64,000 nt of DNA, taken from positions 1,776,629 to 1,840,628 of the forward strand of contig KB906767.1 in the NCBI GenBank assembly GCA_000381625.1. The letters are read 5' to 3'. Position numbers and translations under genes: made by a program. The notes under the pieces are model-generated. The model searched no databases. It saw nothing but the letters and a program-made list of their open reading frames with translations, and was not told the DNA's origin. Source of the stretch: Bryobacterales bacterium KBS 96 (GTDB taxonomy: Bacteria; Acidobacteriota; Terriglobia; Bryobacterales; Bryobacteraceae). Of the stretch, positions 9,398 to 18,961 are shown piece after piece (position 1 is the stretch's first letter; every line of letters begins with the position of its first letter).

Positions 9398-11488
9398 ATG
9401 CGGAATAAACTCGGGTTTAGCTTGCTTCTGTGCGCGGGGCTGGCGGTTGCGGTCGCAGCAAGAGCCGAGAACTCTTTGTTCCAGTTCGAGGCTGTCACTC
9501 GGAAGGCCTATACGCCGGCCTACCTTGGCAATGGCGCAATCGGTTTAGTGACATCTCCGCTGGCGGTCGCCGCGAGCCGTTGCTTCCTGGCAGGCGTCTA
9601 TGACGAAACGCCGGGGGACGTGCCGCGAATCGTGTCCGCACCCGCATGGAATCAGATCGGGATCTACAACGGCGCGCACTGGCTGAACACCGAGGCCGAT
9701 TCTCCTCCGGTGGAGAGTTATCGGCAAACGCTCGATATGTACGACGGGGTTTTGCACACGCGCTATATCTGGACGCAAGACAACCGAAAGATCGGCGTCC
9801 GTGCGGAGGAGTTCGTCTCGCGCGACAGGAGCGATTCCGCCGCTGTCCGAGTCACAATCACGCCGGAGTTTTCCGGCGAGATCAAGCTACGGATAGGTCT
9901 TCTCAACTGGCCTGCGCCCCGGCGGTATGCGCTCGCAACGATAAAGCAACTCGATCCCGCAGCTCAAAACGATCAACGGCTTATCTGGTATCCCGGCATC
10001 CTTCAAATCGGCAATACGGGCGAACGGACCACCAACGGCAGCGCCCTCCTCTGGCTGCTTGGCCGCGCCCCCGGAACGCATGTCCAAGTGGGAGAAGCCA
10101 TTGCAGCCCAATGGAACGCAACTGCCGCCGTAATCGCGCACAAGGAACCCGCGGGCGAAACCGCCGAGCTGACGCTTGCGGCGAAACCCGGCCGCAGCTA
10201 CACGATCACTCTTTATGCGGCGCTCTTGACGTCCGGCGCGAGGGCCCATCGTGAAGAAGCCGCTCGCCGGATTGCAGCCGAACTTCGCCGGCAAGGATGG
10301 GATGCCCTGCTCTCAAGGCACACAGCCGCGTGGCGCCGGCTCTGGACATCGGACATTCTCGTGGAAGGCAACCCCGCGTTGCAGCGGACGATTCATTCCA
10401 TGCTCTTTTACCTGCTCGGGAGTGTTCGCAAAGATCTGGACACGAGCACTGCTCCAATGGGACTCAGTTCCGCGGGTTATTACGGCCACATCTTCTGGGA
10501 CGCGGATACGTTTCTGTTCCCTCCACTACTGATCCTTCATCCCGATCTGGCGCGGCCCATGGTCGCGTTCCGTTCCCGGACTCGCGAAGCGGCGAGAAGG
10601 AACGCGAAACTGAATGGATTCGCGGGAGCAATGTACCCATGGGAAGCGGGGCCGGACGGCGCGGAAGCCACTCCGCGCTTTGCGGGCCAAAATGCCAAGT
10701 ATGAAAACCATATTAACGGCGATGTGGCTCTGGCTGCCTGGCAATACTGGCTCGCAACTGGCAACCGTCAATGGCTTGAACACAATTGCTGGCCGATCTT
10801 GCGCGATACTGCCGATTTCTGGGTGAGTCGCGTTTCTTGCAACTCGCGCGCGCGGCGGTATGAAATCGGCAAAGTAGTCGCTGTGAATGAATCGCTGATC
10901 GGCGTGAATAACGATGCCTGGACAAATGCTATCGCCAAGAAGAATCTCGAACTGGCGACAATTGCGGCGCGCGCCGTCAATCAGAAGCCCAATCCCAAAT
11001 GGCAGGAAATCGCGAATGCAATGTATATTCCGGAAAGCGATTCGTCGCTTTTGTGGTTTCCCTTGGGAATGCGATTCTCCGGGGAGCAGACACGACACGC
11101 AATCGAATGGATGCAGCAATGGATTCACCGAGGCGAAACGGGCGCGATGATGGGCGGTGAATTTTATCCGATCCTCGCGGCCCAACTTGGGGATCGCAAG
11201 TCCATCGGAGAAATGCTCCGCCCCCTCTCCGCAGCATATCTCCGGCCGCCGTTTCAGGTGATCGCCGAAACTCCGGATAACCAAAACATCAATTTCATAA
11301 CCGGCGCTGGCGCGTTCCTGCAGCAGTTTGTGTTCGGCTACACGGGCCTCCGGTTGACAAACAACGGGCTGGAACGGCAGTTCCCTCCCGTCTTGCCGCC
11401 TGGCGTTTCCAAACTGACGTTGAAAAACATCACGGTGCGTGGCAAGCGGGAAACGCTGGTATTTACCAACCGAAGTTCGCTACCTTGA
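9398..11488 (+). CDS. Secreted glycoside hydrolase family 65-like protein (PGGHG/ATH1 type)
   Basis: A 696-residue exported protein with a signal peptide (1-24, ending AARA). The N-terminal beta-sandwich begins YLGNGAIGLVTSP, as in GH65 enzymes. The catalytic (alpha/alpha)6 barrel has GHIFWDADTFLFPP, AMYPWEAGPDG and KYENHINGDVALA, which match the pattern of acid trehalase and protein-glucosylgalactosylhydroxylysine glucosidase. The phosphorylase branch of GH65 is less likely because the protein is exported. The exact disaccharide is not decidable here; alpha-glucosides such as trehalose or kojibiose are plausible, and a GH37 trehalase lies 8 kb away. The ATG at 9398 starts the signal peptide but lacks a clear ribosome-binding site. 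Confidence 0.85.
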   Translation: MRNKLGFSLLLCAGLAVAVAARAENSLFQFEAVTRKAYTPAYLGNGAIGLVTSPLAVAASRCFLAGVYDETPGDVPRIVSAPAWNQIGIYNGAHWLNTEADSPPVESYRQTLDMYDGVLHTRYIWTQDNRKIGVRAEEFVSRDRSDSAAVRVTITPEFSGEIKLRIGLLNWPAPRRYALATIKQLDPAAQNDQRLIWYPGILQIGNTGERTTNGSALLWLLGRAPGTHVQVGEAIAAQWNATAAVIAHKEPAGETAELTLAAKPGRSYTITLYAALLTSGARAHREEAARRIAAELRRQGWDALLSRHTAAWRRLWTSDILVEGNPALQRTIHSMLFYLLGSVRKDLDTSTAPMGLSSAGYYGHIFWDADTFLFPPLLILHPDLARPMVAFRSRTREAARRNAKLNGFAGAMYPWEAGPDGAEATPRFAGQNAKYENHINGDVALAAWQYWLATGNRQWLEHNCWPILRDTADFWVSRVSCNSRARRYEIGKVVAVNESLIGVNNDAWTNAIAKKNLELATIAARAVNQKPNPKWQEIANAMYIPESDSSLLWFPLGMRFSGEQTRHAIEWMQQWIHRGETGAMMGGEFYPILAAQLGDRKSIGEMLRPLSAAYLRPPFQVIAETPDNQNINFITGAGAFLQQFVFGYTGLRLTNNGLERQFPPVLPPGVSKLTLKNITVRGKRETLVFTNRSSLP

Positions 11489-11744
11489 GTGTTGAAACGG
11501 CTTCCCTTGATGTCGCGGCTCGGCAGGTAAAGGTGTTGAAAACGAGATAGCTGTCTGAGCCACGACCGCAAAGAAGTGCCCATGGCCCGGTGGGCCGCGG
11601 AATCGGATGAAGACGTCCGGTTACTGAGCCGAGCCGCCACTGCAAGGGAGCGGACGTTTTACTGGCGTCTTCAACCGAGTGGTTAGAACTTGGCTAGTCG
11701 CAAGTAGAATCTGCTGCTCGGACAGCGATAGCCGCGTCAATTTC
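11489..11744. repeat. Non-coding gap with two degenerate copies of a dispersed repeat
   Basis: No protein-like frame is visible. Two related stretches occur: GAGCCACGACCGCAAAGAAG at about 11557-11580 and GAGCCGCCACTGCAAGGGAG at 11631-11653. Both resemble GAACCGCGACCGTCAGGGAG at 35487-35509. In the 11631 copy the match continues into CGGACGT and, after an insertion, TCTTCAAC. This suggests a family of intergenic repeats. Confidence 0.5.
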
Positions 11745-12830
11745 CTACTCCGTCGTGCCCGTCTCTTTTGCCGCGAGTCTCCCTCGTTGTTGATAAAACG
11801 ACGCGCGCGGGTCTTGCGCTGAAGGAGTTCCTGCTTCGTTGATTGCATACCGCATCATCAACGAGCCTGCCGTGCCGAGAATTCCGGAGACGACGCGCTT
11901 CCGCCGCGTTTGTTTCGGCAGCAGCATCATCGCAAGACTGGCGCCTGTCACAATCGTCGCGGCCCTCCAGATCAGGCCGCTTTTACCTTTCTTTAACGGT
12001 CGCGCAACGCGAGACACAGCGCCAGCCTGCCGCTCCATTGCTTTGATCGCGGCAAGCTCGGCGATACGGCCGCCGAGTCCGAAAATGTACGTCACACGCC
12101 GTGATGGACGGTCTTCGCGCAAGATCTCGAGCATAGAAGCAGTGCTCGTGACGCCCGAAGCGGCGAACAAGATCGGCAGCACCTTCCGCGATTCCTGCCA
12201 TACGGGAATCACGCTGTTGCCGACCAGAACTCCGGTATAAGAAGCCAATCCCATTCCAAAGATGCCCGCCAGATAGCCCGAGCACTCCCCGGCCGATCCG
12301 AGCGCTCCGCGAGCGCGCGACAAGGCCAGCGCCGTGAATGTTGTTGCGCCCGCTCCCGATAGAATCCAGGCGCCCATGTTCATCGGAGAGGTCGGCCTGA
12401 ACACGCGCAGCATATTTAGAAAGAGCGAAGGACGTCCGAGATCGCGGATCAGGCACATACCTCCGGCAGTAACGCCTGCGATGCCAATCCACCGGCATTG
12501 GCCGATCAAGTCTTCCAGTCCGCCCGACCTGTTCAATTGCGCCGCTGCCGCCAATGCCAGTGATGTGCCCGCGAGCCCACCGAGATAGTAATAGAGCGGA
12601 ATTTCCCATTTCCATACTGGCTCTTTCAGCATGGGCCAGTCGTAATAGGTCGGATCCGCTTTCGAGGATTCGGGCAGCCGCGACCAGAGCGCCTTACTCC
12701 CTTGTCGAGGCTGGGTCTTCGGATGCGCTAACTGCGAGGCGCCTTCGCCGGAGAGTGTCCCAATGGCGAGGTCGATGTTACGGCCATCATCGATCCCCGC
12801 GTCTTCTTTCGGAAAGAGATTGCCGCTCAA
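11745..12830 (-). CDS. NrfD-like membrane subunit of formate dehydrogenase
   Basis: A 361-residue polytopic membrane protein. After a hydrophilic leader of about 70 residues, KWEIPLYYYLGGLAGTSLAL marks the NrfD/PsrC signature, followed by about eight hydrophobic helices, with GGMCLIRDLGRPSLFLNMLRVF in the second helix region and SPMNMGAWIL in the next. NrfD-type subunits carry quinones and anchor iron-sulfur and molybdopterin subunits to the membrane. The start appears to be TTG, overlapping the stop of the ferredoxin subunit (TTGA), which implies translational coupling. It is the last gene of the dehydrogenase operon. Unlike E. coli FdnI it is not a haem b protein, so electrons probably pass straight from the Fe-S subunit to quinone. 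Confidence 0.88.
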   Translation of the reverse strand: MSGNLFPKEDAGIDDGRNIDLAIGTLSGEGASQLAHPKTQPRQGSKALWSRLPESSKADPTYYDWPMLKEPVWKWEIPLYYYLGGLAGTSLALAAAAQLNRSGGLEDLIGQCRWIGIAGVTAGGMCLIRDLGRPSLFLNMLRVFRPTSPMNMGAWILSGAGATTFTALALSRARGALGSAGECSGYLAGIFGMGLASYTGVLVGNSVIPVWQESRKVLPILFAASGVTSTASMLEILREDRPSRRVTYIFGLGGRIAELAAIKAMERQAGAVSRVARPLKKGKSGLIWRAATIVTGASLAMMLLPKQTRRKRVVSGILGTAGSLMMRYAINEAGTPSAQDPRASFYQQRGRLAAKETGTTE

Positions 12831-13624
12831 CGCCGTGCTCCATTTCCAGCCAATAGAACCGAACCGATCGCCGTAACAGCCATTCCCACTACAGCCAGAC
12901 CCATCGATTTCCAGGCGTCCTTTACGGTTTTCGTCGGTACTATCGGATCGGGCGGCAGATTATAGGCTTCCGGTTTATCCAGCAACAGGAAGAACGCATT
13001 CAGGCCCTCTGTGCCAGGCTGATCTTCTTTCGACGCGCCATACAAGTACGCTTCGCTCATGCCCTGCTCATGCAATTGATCGATCCGGTTCCGCGCGCGC
13101 TGGCGCAAATCGTCCAGGTCGCCGAACTGAATCGATTCCGTGGGACACGCCTTCGCGCAAGCGGGCGTCATGTCCTCTTTCAACCGGTCGTAGCAAAGCG
13201 TGCATTTCCAGGCGCGGCCGTCGTCTTCGCGGCGATCGATCACACCGAAGGGACAGTTCACCACGCAATAGCCGCAGCCATTGCAGATGTCCGGCTGCAC
13301 GTATACCGTGTCGAACTCCGTTCGGATGATCGCGCCCGTCGGGCAACTCTCCAGGCAGCCAGCGCGCGCACAATGCTTGCAAACGTCGGATGAGAATAGC
13401 CACGAGAAATCGCCTGCGTCTTGATTGCTCAGCGCAACCGGGCGCTCGATGAACGCCACATGCCGCCAAGTCGAGGCTCCCAGATGCACGGTGTTGTCGT
13501 AGGACATTCCCGTGAACGTGAAGCCGTCGTCAGGCAATTGATTCCACTGCTTGCAGGCGACCTCGCATGCCTTGCAGCCGATGCAGATAGTCGTGTCGGT
13601 GAAAAATCCTTTTCCGGCGGCCAC
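12827..13624 (-). CDS. Formate dehydrogenase iron-sulfur (beta) subunit
   Basis: A 265-residue ferredoxin-type subunit with four cysteine clusters for [4Fe-4S] centres: CIGCKACEVACKQW near the N-terminus, CKHCARAGCLESCPTG, CNGCGYCVVNCPFG, and CTLCYDRL with PACAKACPT. A C-terminal hydrophobic helix (about 240-258, MGLAVVGMAVTAIGSVLLAG) should anchor it in the membrane, as in FdnH/FdoH. The GTG start lies two bases after the stop of the large subunit, and the stop overlaps the NrfD start, so the three genes form one tight operon. It passes electrons from the molybdopterin (or tungstopterin) site to the quinone-binding subunit. Confidence 0.92.
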   Translation of the reverse strand: MAAGKGFFTDTTICIGCKACEVACKQWNQLPDDGFTFTGMSYDNTVHLGASTWRHVAFIERPVALSNQDAGDFSWLFSSDVCKHCARAGCLESCPTGAIIRTEFDTVYVQPDICNGCGYCVVNCPFGVIDRREDDGRAWKCTLCYDRLKEDMTPACAKACPTESIQFGDLDDLRQRARNRIDQLHEQGMSEAYLYGASKEDQPGTEGLNAFFLLLDKPEAYNLPPDPIVPTKTVKDAWKSMGLAVVGMAVTAIGSVLLAGNGARR

Positions 13625-13626
13625 GG

Positions 13627-16600
13627 TCAGATGTTCCCTTCTTTTGTTTCCTCTGCTTTATATCCATGCCGGGTTTCGGGTTTATGCCGGACCTGCGGAA
13701 GATCGCGTTCTTCCGCTTTGAGATCGATTTCGGGAACAATTGGGCCGCTCGTCACGTGCCGTCGTCCTTTGCTTCTCCGGCCCGCCCGGATATCCGCGGT
13801 CAGGGCCTTCGATTCCTGTATCGAAACATTCGGGTCGCCAACAAACGAGATCAGATCATTGGCCGCGTCTCCCCGCACCAAGCCTTTGCTCGACCAGTGA
13901 TAGGGCACGCCGATCTGATGCACGATGCGCCCGCGAATACGCAGAGGCCGCAGCCTGTTCGTGACAAGCACCCGCGCTTCGATTTCCGCCCGGCTTGTGC
14001 GAATGGTGGCCCATCCGCCATTTCTGAGCCCCCGCTCCACTGCAAGTTCGGGTGAAATCTCGCAGAACATTTCCGGTTGCAGTTCTGAAAGCCACGAGAG
14101 CCACCGGCTCATCCCGCCCGCGGTGTGATGCTCCGTCAATCGATAGGTGGTCAGCGCAAACGGAAAGCGGGGATCGCTATAGGGCCGGTGATAAGGATTG
14201 TCTTCGCGCTTCCATTCCATGCGCAACGGATTGCAGCTTTGCCCGTAAAGTGGATTCGGAATAACGGATTCCTGCGGCTCGTAGTGCGTCGGCAAAGGCC
14301 CGTCCTGCAAACCGGAAGCGACATAAATCCAACCCTTCCCATCCGCCTGCATAATAAACGGATCCACGCCGGAGATCGTCTCCTTGCCACGCGCATTTTC
14401 CACGGCACGGTACGAGGGCGGCCGCTTGAGGATGAAATCCGGCTCGTCCTCGCCAACCCACTCGCCCTTCTGCTCATCCCACCAGACCAGCCGCTTCCGT
14501 TCCGACCAAGGCTTTCCTTCCGGATCGGCCGAAGCCCGGTTGTAAAGAATTCGCCGGTTGTGCGGCCACGCCCAAGCCCATTCCGGAGCTACCCAACTCT
14601 GCTCCCCCTGTGGTTTCCGGCGCGCCGTCTGATTCGTACCGTCGCGATAACAGCCGGAATAAATCCAGCAGCCCGACGCCGTCGATCCATCGTCTTTCAG
14701 AGAAGTGTAACCTTCAACTGCTTTACGATCACTGACAGTATAACCGTTAATCTCAAATAGAACTGCTTCGGCATCGGGCTCCTGCGCCGGTCCTTTGGTC
14801 GGGTAGTCCCAGGTCAGATCCCGGATCGGCCAGTTGCGCGGCTGATCGTACTCATCCCGATACAGAGCCTTCATCCGCTGGCCCAGTTTGAACACGAAAT
14901 CCAGCTCGCTGCGCGAATCGCCAGCCGGCTCAATCGCTTTGTGATGCCATTGCAGCAGCCGCTGCGTATTCGTAAAGCTTCCGTCTTTCTCCGTGTGCGC
15001 CGCGGCTGGGAAGAAGAAGACTTCCGTTCCGATGTCCTCCGAACGCACTTCGCCTCGTTCAATTTCGGGAGCCTCTCGCCAGAATTCAGCCGTCTCAATC
15101 AACTGAAAATCGCGCACCACCAGCCAATCGAGGGCGCGCAATCCTTTGCGTTGCAGCGGCCCGTTCATCGAGCCAACCACCGGGTTCTCGCCCATCACAA
15201 AGTAACCCTTCACAGCACCGTCCGCCATGTCGACAACAGTATTCATGTGCGAGTGGTCGCCCGTCAGAGTTGGCAGATAGTCGTAACACCAATCGTGCTC
15301 TTTCGTTGCGGCATCGCCGAACCATGCCTTCATCAGGGAGACGAAGTATTTCGGGAACTCCCCCCACCAGCCGGAAGGAGACTCGTTTAATTTCAAATAC
15401 GTCTCCAGATCCTTATCGTGCTTTGCTTTCGGCATCAGCAGATAGCCTGGCAGCAGATTGTAGAGTGTCGGTATGTCGGTAGAACCCTGGATGGAGGCGT
15501 GGCCGCGAAGCGCCATAATTCCGCCGCCCGGCCGGCCGATATTTCCCAGAAGCAATTGGATGATCGCCGCCGTCCGGATGTATTGTACGCCGGCGCTGTG
15601 CTGCGTCCAACCAACCGCGTAGCAGAAGGCGCCGGTTCTCTCCGGCCCCGAATTCTTGCAAAGTGTTTCGGCGACTTTAAGAAGCAGATCCTTCGGAACT
15701 CCACAAGCCTCTTCGACCATCTCCGGCGTGTAGCGGGAGAAGTGCCGCTTCAAGATCTGGAACACGCATCTCGGGTCCTGTAGTGTCGGGTCAGTATGCT
15801 CTGCCTGGATAGGATTCTTTTGAACGGGCTCCCCTTTGTTCCCCGATTCGGACTCCCTCGCGCCCGCCGCCGCTTCCGGATCAACTCCCTTGTACATCCA
15901 CGTCGACGTCTTGTATTGGCCTTTATCTTTTTCCCATCCTCCAAACAAGCCGTCCAAATCCTCGGTGTCGCGGAACTCGTCGTTGATAATCGCGGGAGCA
16001 TTGGTGTAGTTCACCACATACTCTTTGAAATAGCGCTCGTTTTCGACGATGTAGTGGATAATCCCGCCGAGAAACGCGATATCCGAGCCAGCGCGGATCG
16101 GCACGTGCATGTTCGCAACTGCGCTCGTTCTCGTAAAGCGAGGATCGACATGAATGATCGTCGCTCCACGCTCGCGGGCCTTCATTACCCATCGGAACGC
16201 AACAGGGTGACATTCCGCCATATTCGAACCTTCAATGACGATGACGTCCGAATTCTGCAGATCCTGCGGAAATGTTGTCGCGCCGCCCCGTCCAAACGAG
16301 GTCCCCAAACTGGGGACCGTGGAGGAGTGTCAAATACGGGCTTGATTTTCAACCTGGATAATGCCGAGCCCGGTGAAGAGTTTCTTGATCAAATAGTTCT
16401 CTTCGTTGTCGAGTGTCGCCCCACCCAGGTGCGCGATCGCCATGGTCCGCCGCAGCGGCTCACCATTCTCGCTCTTGCCTTCCCAGTTCGCGTCGCGAGT
16501 CTTCTTCACTCGCTCCGCCACCATATCCATCGCTTTATCGAGTGGAATGGTTTCCCACTTCGTTCCATAAGGCCGGCGATACAAGACGTTTGTCACCCGG

Positions 16601-16959
16601 TTCGAGCCTGTCACCAACTGGAAGGTGGCTGCGCCTTTCGGACATAGCGTGCCATGGGAGATCGGAGAGGCCGGATCACCCTCAATGTCGATGATCTTCT
16701 CGTCCTTCACATACACGAGTTGCCCACAGCCCACGGCGCAATAAGGGCAGACGGACGCAGCCACTTTGTCCACCTTCTTTGTTCGTGCCGCGAGGGATTC
16801 TGTTCTGGGAGATACGGCCGAATTGCTCAAGCCTAGCGGGTCAAGATTTTTTACCTGCCGAAGGACTGGCCAGCGGGAGAGAGCAGATTCGTTGTGATCG
16901 GGCATGCCGATCTTAGGACTGTGATTCGGCCCCGGTTGTTTCAGGCTGGTAGCACTCAA
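13627..16959 (-). CDS. Selenocysteine-containing formate dehydrogenase large subunit
   Basis: One continuous frame of about 1110 residues if the TGA at 16330-16332 is read as selenocysteine. The N-terminus binds a [4Fe-4S] cluster through C71, C74, C78 and C106 (CPYCAVGC...LCPKG). The region VENQARI-U-HSSTVPSLGTSFGRGG matches the FdnG/FdoG active site, where Sec coordinates Mo or W. The C-terminal molydopterin-binding domain follows (MSRWLSWLSELQPEMFCEIS). No twin-arginine signal is seen, and the leader WPVLRQVKNLDPLGL is kept in Tat-less relatives, so it may face the cytoplasm. The start is TTG 16959, or possibly ATG 16905. It heads the operon with the Fe-S and NrfD subunits. No sel or fdhD/E genes are in the window. 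Confidence 0.9.
16300..16332 (-). promoter_or_regulatory. In-frame UGA (Sec codon) and SECIS-like hairpin
   Basis: On the minus strand the UGA codon (16332-16330) is followed by 11 nt and then GGTCCCC AGTTT GGGGACC (16318-16300), a perfect 7-bp stem with a 5-nt loop holding GU. Bacterial SECIS elements recognised by SelB sit inside the coding region directly behind UGA with the loop about 15-25 nt away, which fits. SelB binding is inferred, not shown. Confidence 0.82.
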
Positions 16960-16981
16960 CGACGGCGCGTATGCGACAAGG

Positions 16982-17323
16982 CTACTTCCGCTTGCTTGGC
17001 CTCAGTTCCAAATGCACAGTCTCAACCGCCCGCGAGCTGAATCTGCTGATGTTATGCGGGCTGCTCCAGTAACCCTTTTTCATGGCGCGAATCTGGTAGT
17101 CGCGGTCCGGGCTCAAACCGGTGAAGTGGAAGCGTCCGTCCCGATCCGTGATACTAGACACCACCTGTAAGGAGACCTGGTCTTCAAGCTGAACTGCCGC
17201 GTCGGCCGCCGGTTCTCCTCCCCGATAAAACACGACTCCCTCAACTATCCTATTCGCTGGATTGTGAGCACCCGCCCAGAGAACCGACTGGAAAATTGCC
17301 AGGGCTAGTAAGATCTTCAGCAA
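16982..17323 (-). CDS. Small secreted CnaB/carboxypeptidase-regulatory-like domain protein
   Basis: A 113-residue protein with a signal peptide (1-18, ending LWAGA) and a single transthyretin-like beta-sandwich: IVEGVVFYRGGEPAADAAVQ, then TDRDGRFHFTGLSPDRDYQI, ending in a basic tail. Such domains occur at the N-terminus of the TonB receptors in this window and as free-standing proteins in Acidobacteria. The TTG start has GGTGAGG about nine bases upstream. It sits between the receiver-only regulator and the formate dehydrogenase, with its stop only about 22 bases before the dehydrogenase start, so co-transcription is likely, but a functional link is not known. Confidence 0.75.
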   Translation of the reverse strand: MLKILLALAIFQSVLWAGAHNPANRIVEGVVFYRGGEPAADAAVQLEDQVSLQVVSSITDRDGRFHFTGLSPDRDYQIRAMKKGYWSSPHNISRFSSRAVETVHLELRPSKRK

Positions 17324-17474
17324 TATCGAACCTCACCTTTATTGTCGCCGACGCGAAGAGGCTAGTGTTGCGGACTGACTCGGCGCGCGCCAGCAAGTGG
17401 TTTTGAGCGGCTTTTTGATTCGCCATTGTATTTACGAAACGCTGTACTAAACGCTGAATTTCCTGGGGAACCGC

Positions 17475-17870
17475 TCAACTGGCCACGGAGGGAGATCGAT
17501 ACGTCTGCCCGTGTAGCGCCGCATCGAGCGAAGGAGCCAGTTCGGCCACTAGTGCCCGTTTCACTACGTAACCGTTTGCTCCGGCTCGAAATGCTTCTCT
17601 TAGATAAGCGCGTTCCGCATGCGCGGTCACAAATACGATCCTCATCTCGGGATAGGTCTTCTTCACCTTGCGGGCGACGGCAATCCCGCTGAGGAACGGC
17701 AACGATATGTCCAGCAGCAGGATATCGGGCTGCTGCGTTTCGGCCGCCTCGACCGCAGATTCGCCGTCTCCAACCACAGCCACCACTTCGTAGCCGGGAG
17801 TGAGCATCTGGCGCAGAACCTCCTGTGTAGAAGGATGATCTTCCGCGATCACAATGCGAGGACGATTCAA
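17475..17870 (-). CDS. NarL-like receiver protein lacking its HTH output domain
   Basis: A 131-residue receiver domain: E10-D11 in VIAEDH, phospho-acceptor D54 in LLLDISLPFLSG, K104 in YVVKRA. The tail HGQTYRSPSVAS matches the linker that in NarL-family proteins leads into the LuxR-type HTH, but here a TGA stop follows at once. The TTG start (17870) overlaps the kinase stop TGA and has GGAGG four bases upstream, so coupling to the kinase is clear. Either this is a genuine receiver-only signal protein or a regulator that lost its HTH. It could bind a partner regulator; the adjacent formate dehydrogenase genes are a possible but unproven target. Confidence 0.82.
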   Translation of the reverse strand: MNRPRIVIAEDHPSTQEVLRQMLTPGYEVVAVVGDGESAVEAAETQQPDILLLDISLPFLSGIAVARKVKKTYPEMRIVFVTAHAERAYLREAFRAGANGYVVKRALVAELAPSLDAALHGQTYRSPSVAS

Positions 17871-18961
17871 TAATCCTCCTGCAGGGGCACCAGCACATCG
17901 ACGGTTGTGCTCCCGCCGGCGTTGCTGGTTACCGAGAATTGTCCGCCTAAAAGCTGAGTGCGTTCTTTCATGCTGAGAATCCCTAAGCCGCCTCGATATG
18001 CCGCCGGGACGTCGAATCCCGGGCCTGCATCCGAAACCGTGAGATGCAGCATGCGGCCTTCTCCGATCACCCTTAATCCTCCAGGACCGGAAGCATGCTT
18101 TGCTATGTTTCGCAAAGCTTCTTGTGCGATTCTGTAGATGGCCGTGGCGATATTCGTGGGAATTTTCTCCGGCACTCCCTCGCATAGAAAAGTAAATTCC
18201 TGGCCTTGATCGCGCTGGAATTCCTCAACTATGCTTTCGAGAGCCGTACAAAGTCCTAAATCGTCTACAACGGAAGGATGAAGCTGGTGCGATAACCTCC
18301 GCACGTCGTTTGAAAGCATTCCTGTCTGCTGTTCGAGGCGAAGTAATTCCAAACCAATATCCGCGGCTTCCGGCGGTAAACCCCGCCGGATTCGAGCAAG
18401 ACCGATCTCCAGCACCGCCAATCGCTGGACAAGGTCGTCGTGCAACTCGCGTGCAATGCGCCGGCGCTCATTTTCCTGAACGGTCAGCAGATTTCTTTGC
18501 TGACGGGCATTGCGCTCCGTAAGATCGCGCATCACTTTGCCGTATCCAACGAGATTGCCTTCTTCATCGTCAATCCTGGCAAGTACGCCGCTGCCCCAGA
18601 ACCGGCTCCCATCTTTCCGGACATGCCATCGCTCGTCTTCCGCGCGGCCGGTCTGGCGGGCCGTATCGAACTCGAGTTGCATATTGCCGCCTTCAATGTC
18701 CTCGGGAGTGAAGATCACACTGCCTGGCTTTCCCAGAATTTCGTGTTCCTGGTAGCCGAGAATGCGTTCCGCGCCGGCATTCCAGCCGGTGACGCAATTA
18801 TTCGTATCGAGAGCGATAAGGGCATAGTCGCGAACGCTATCGATAAATAGTCGCAACTGCCGGTCCGAGTCTTGGAGACGCTCTAAATGCGCTTCTAACT
18901 CTATCACTCGCTTTTGAAGCGCGGAAGGCCCGCCAGTACCCTCTCGATCGCCCTGCACCAA
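17867..18961 (-). CDS. PAS-domain histidine kinase (HisKA_3 type, soluble)
   Basis: A 364-residue kinase with no membrane helix. A short N-terminal coiled coil (about 13-35) leads to a PAS domain (about 36-150: DYALIALDTNNCVTGWNAGA, GYQEHEILGKPG, and the PAC end VMRDLTERN). The HisKA_3 dimerisation box has H174 in RIARELHDDLVQRLA, and the HATPase domain has SDAGPGFD and GLGILSMKERTQLLGG. It is coupled to the receiver gene by overlap. The signal is probably intracellular, for example redox or oxygen, as for many soluble PAS kinases; no haem- or flavin-binding motif is evident. The start is TTG 18961 or GTG next to it, preceded by AAGGAAAGG. Confidence 0.9.
   Translation of the reverse strand: MVQGDREGTGGPSALQKRVIELEAHLERLQDSDRQLRLFIDSVRDYALIALDTNNCVTGWNAGAERILGYQEHEILGKPGSVIFTPEDIEGGNMQLEFDTARQTGRAEDERWHVRKDGSRFWGSGVLARIDDEEGNLVGYGKVMRDLTERNARQQRNLLTVQENERRRIARELHDDLVQRLAVLEIGLARIRRGLPPEAADIGLELLRLEQQTGMLSNDVRRLSHQLHPSVVDDLGLCTALESIVEEFQRDQGQEFTFLCEGVPEKIPTNIATAIYRIAQEALRNIAKHASGPGGLRVIGEGRMLHLTVSDAGPGFDVPAAYRGGLGILSMKERTQLLGGQFSVTSNAGGSTTVDVLVPLQEDY

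Noticed and set aside
13627-16959. Reading the formate dehydrogenase as two genes or a nonsense-mutated pseudogene
   Set aside because: The UGA is at the known Sec position, the flanking motif is conserved and a SECIS-like hairpin follows.
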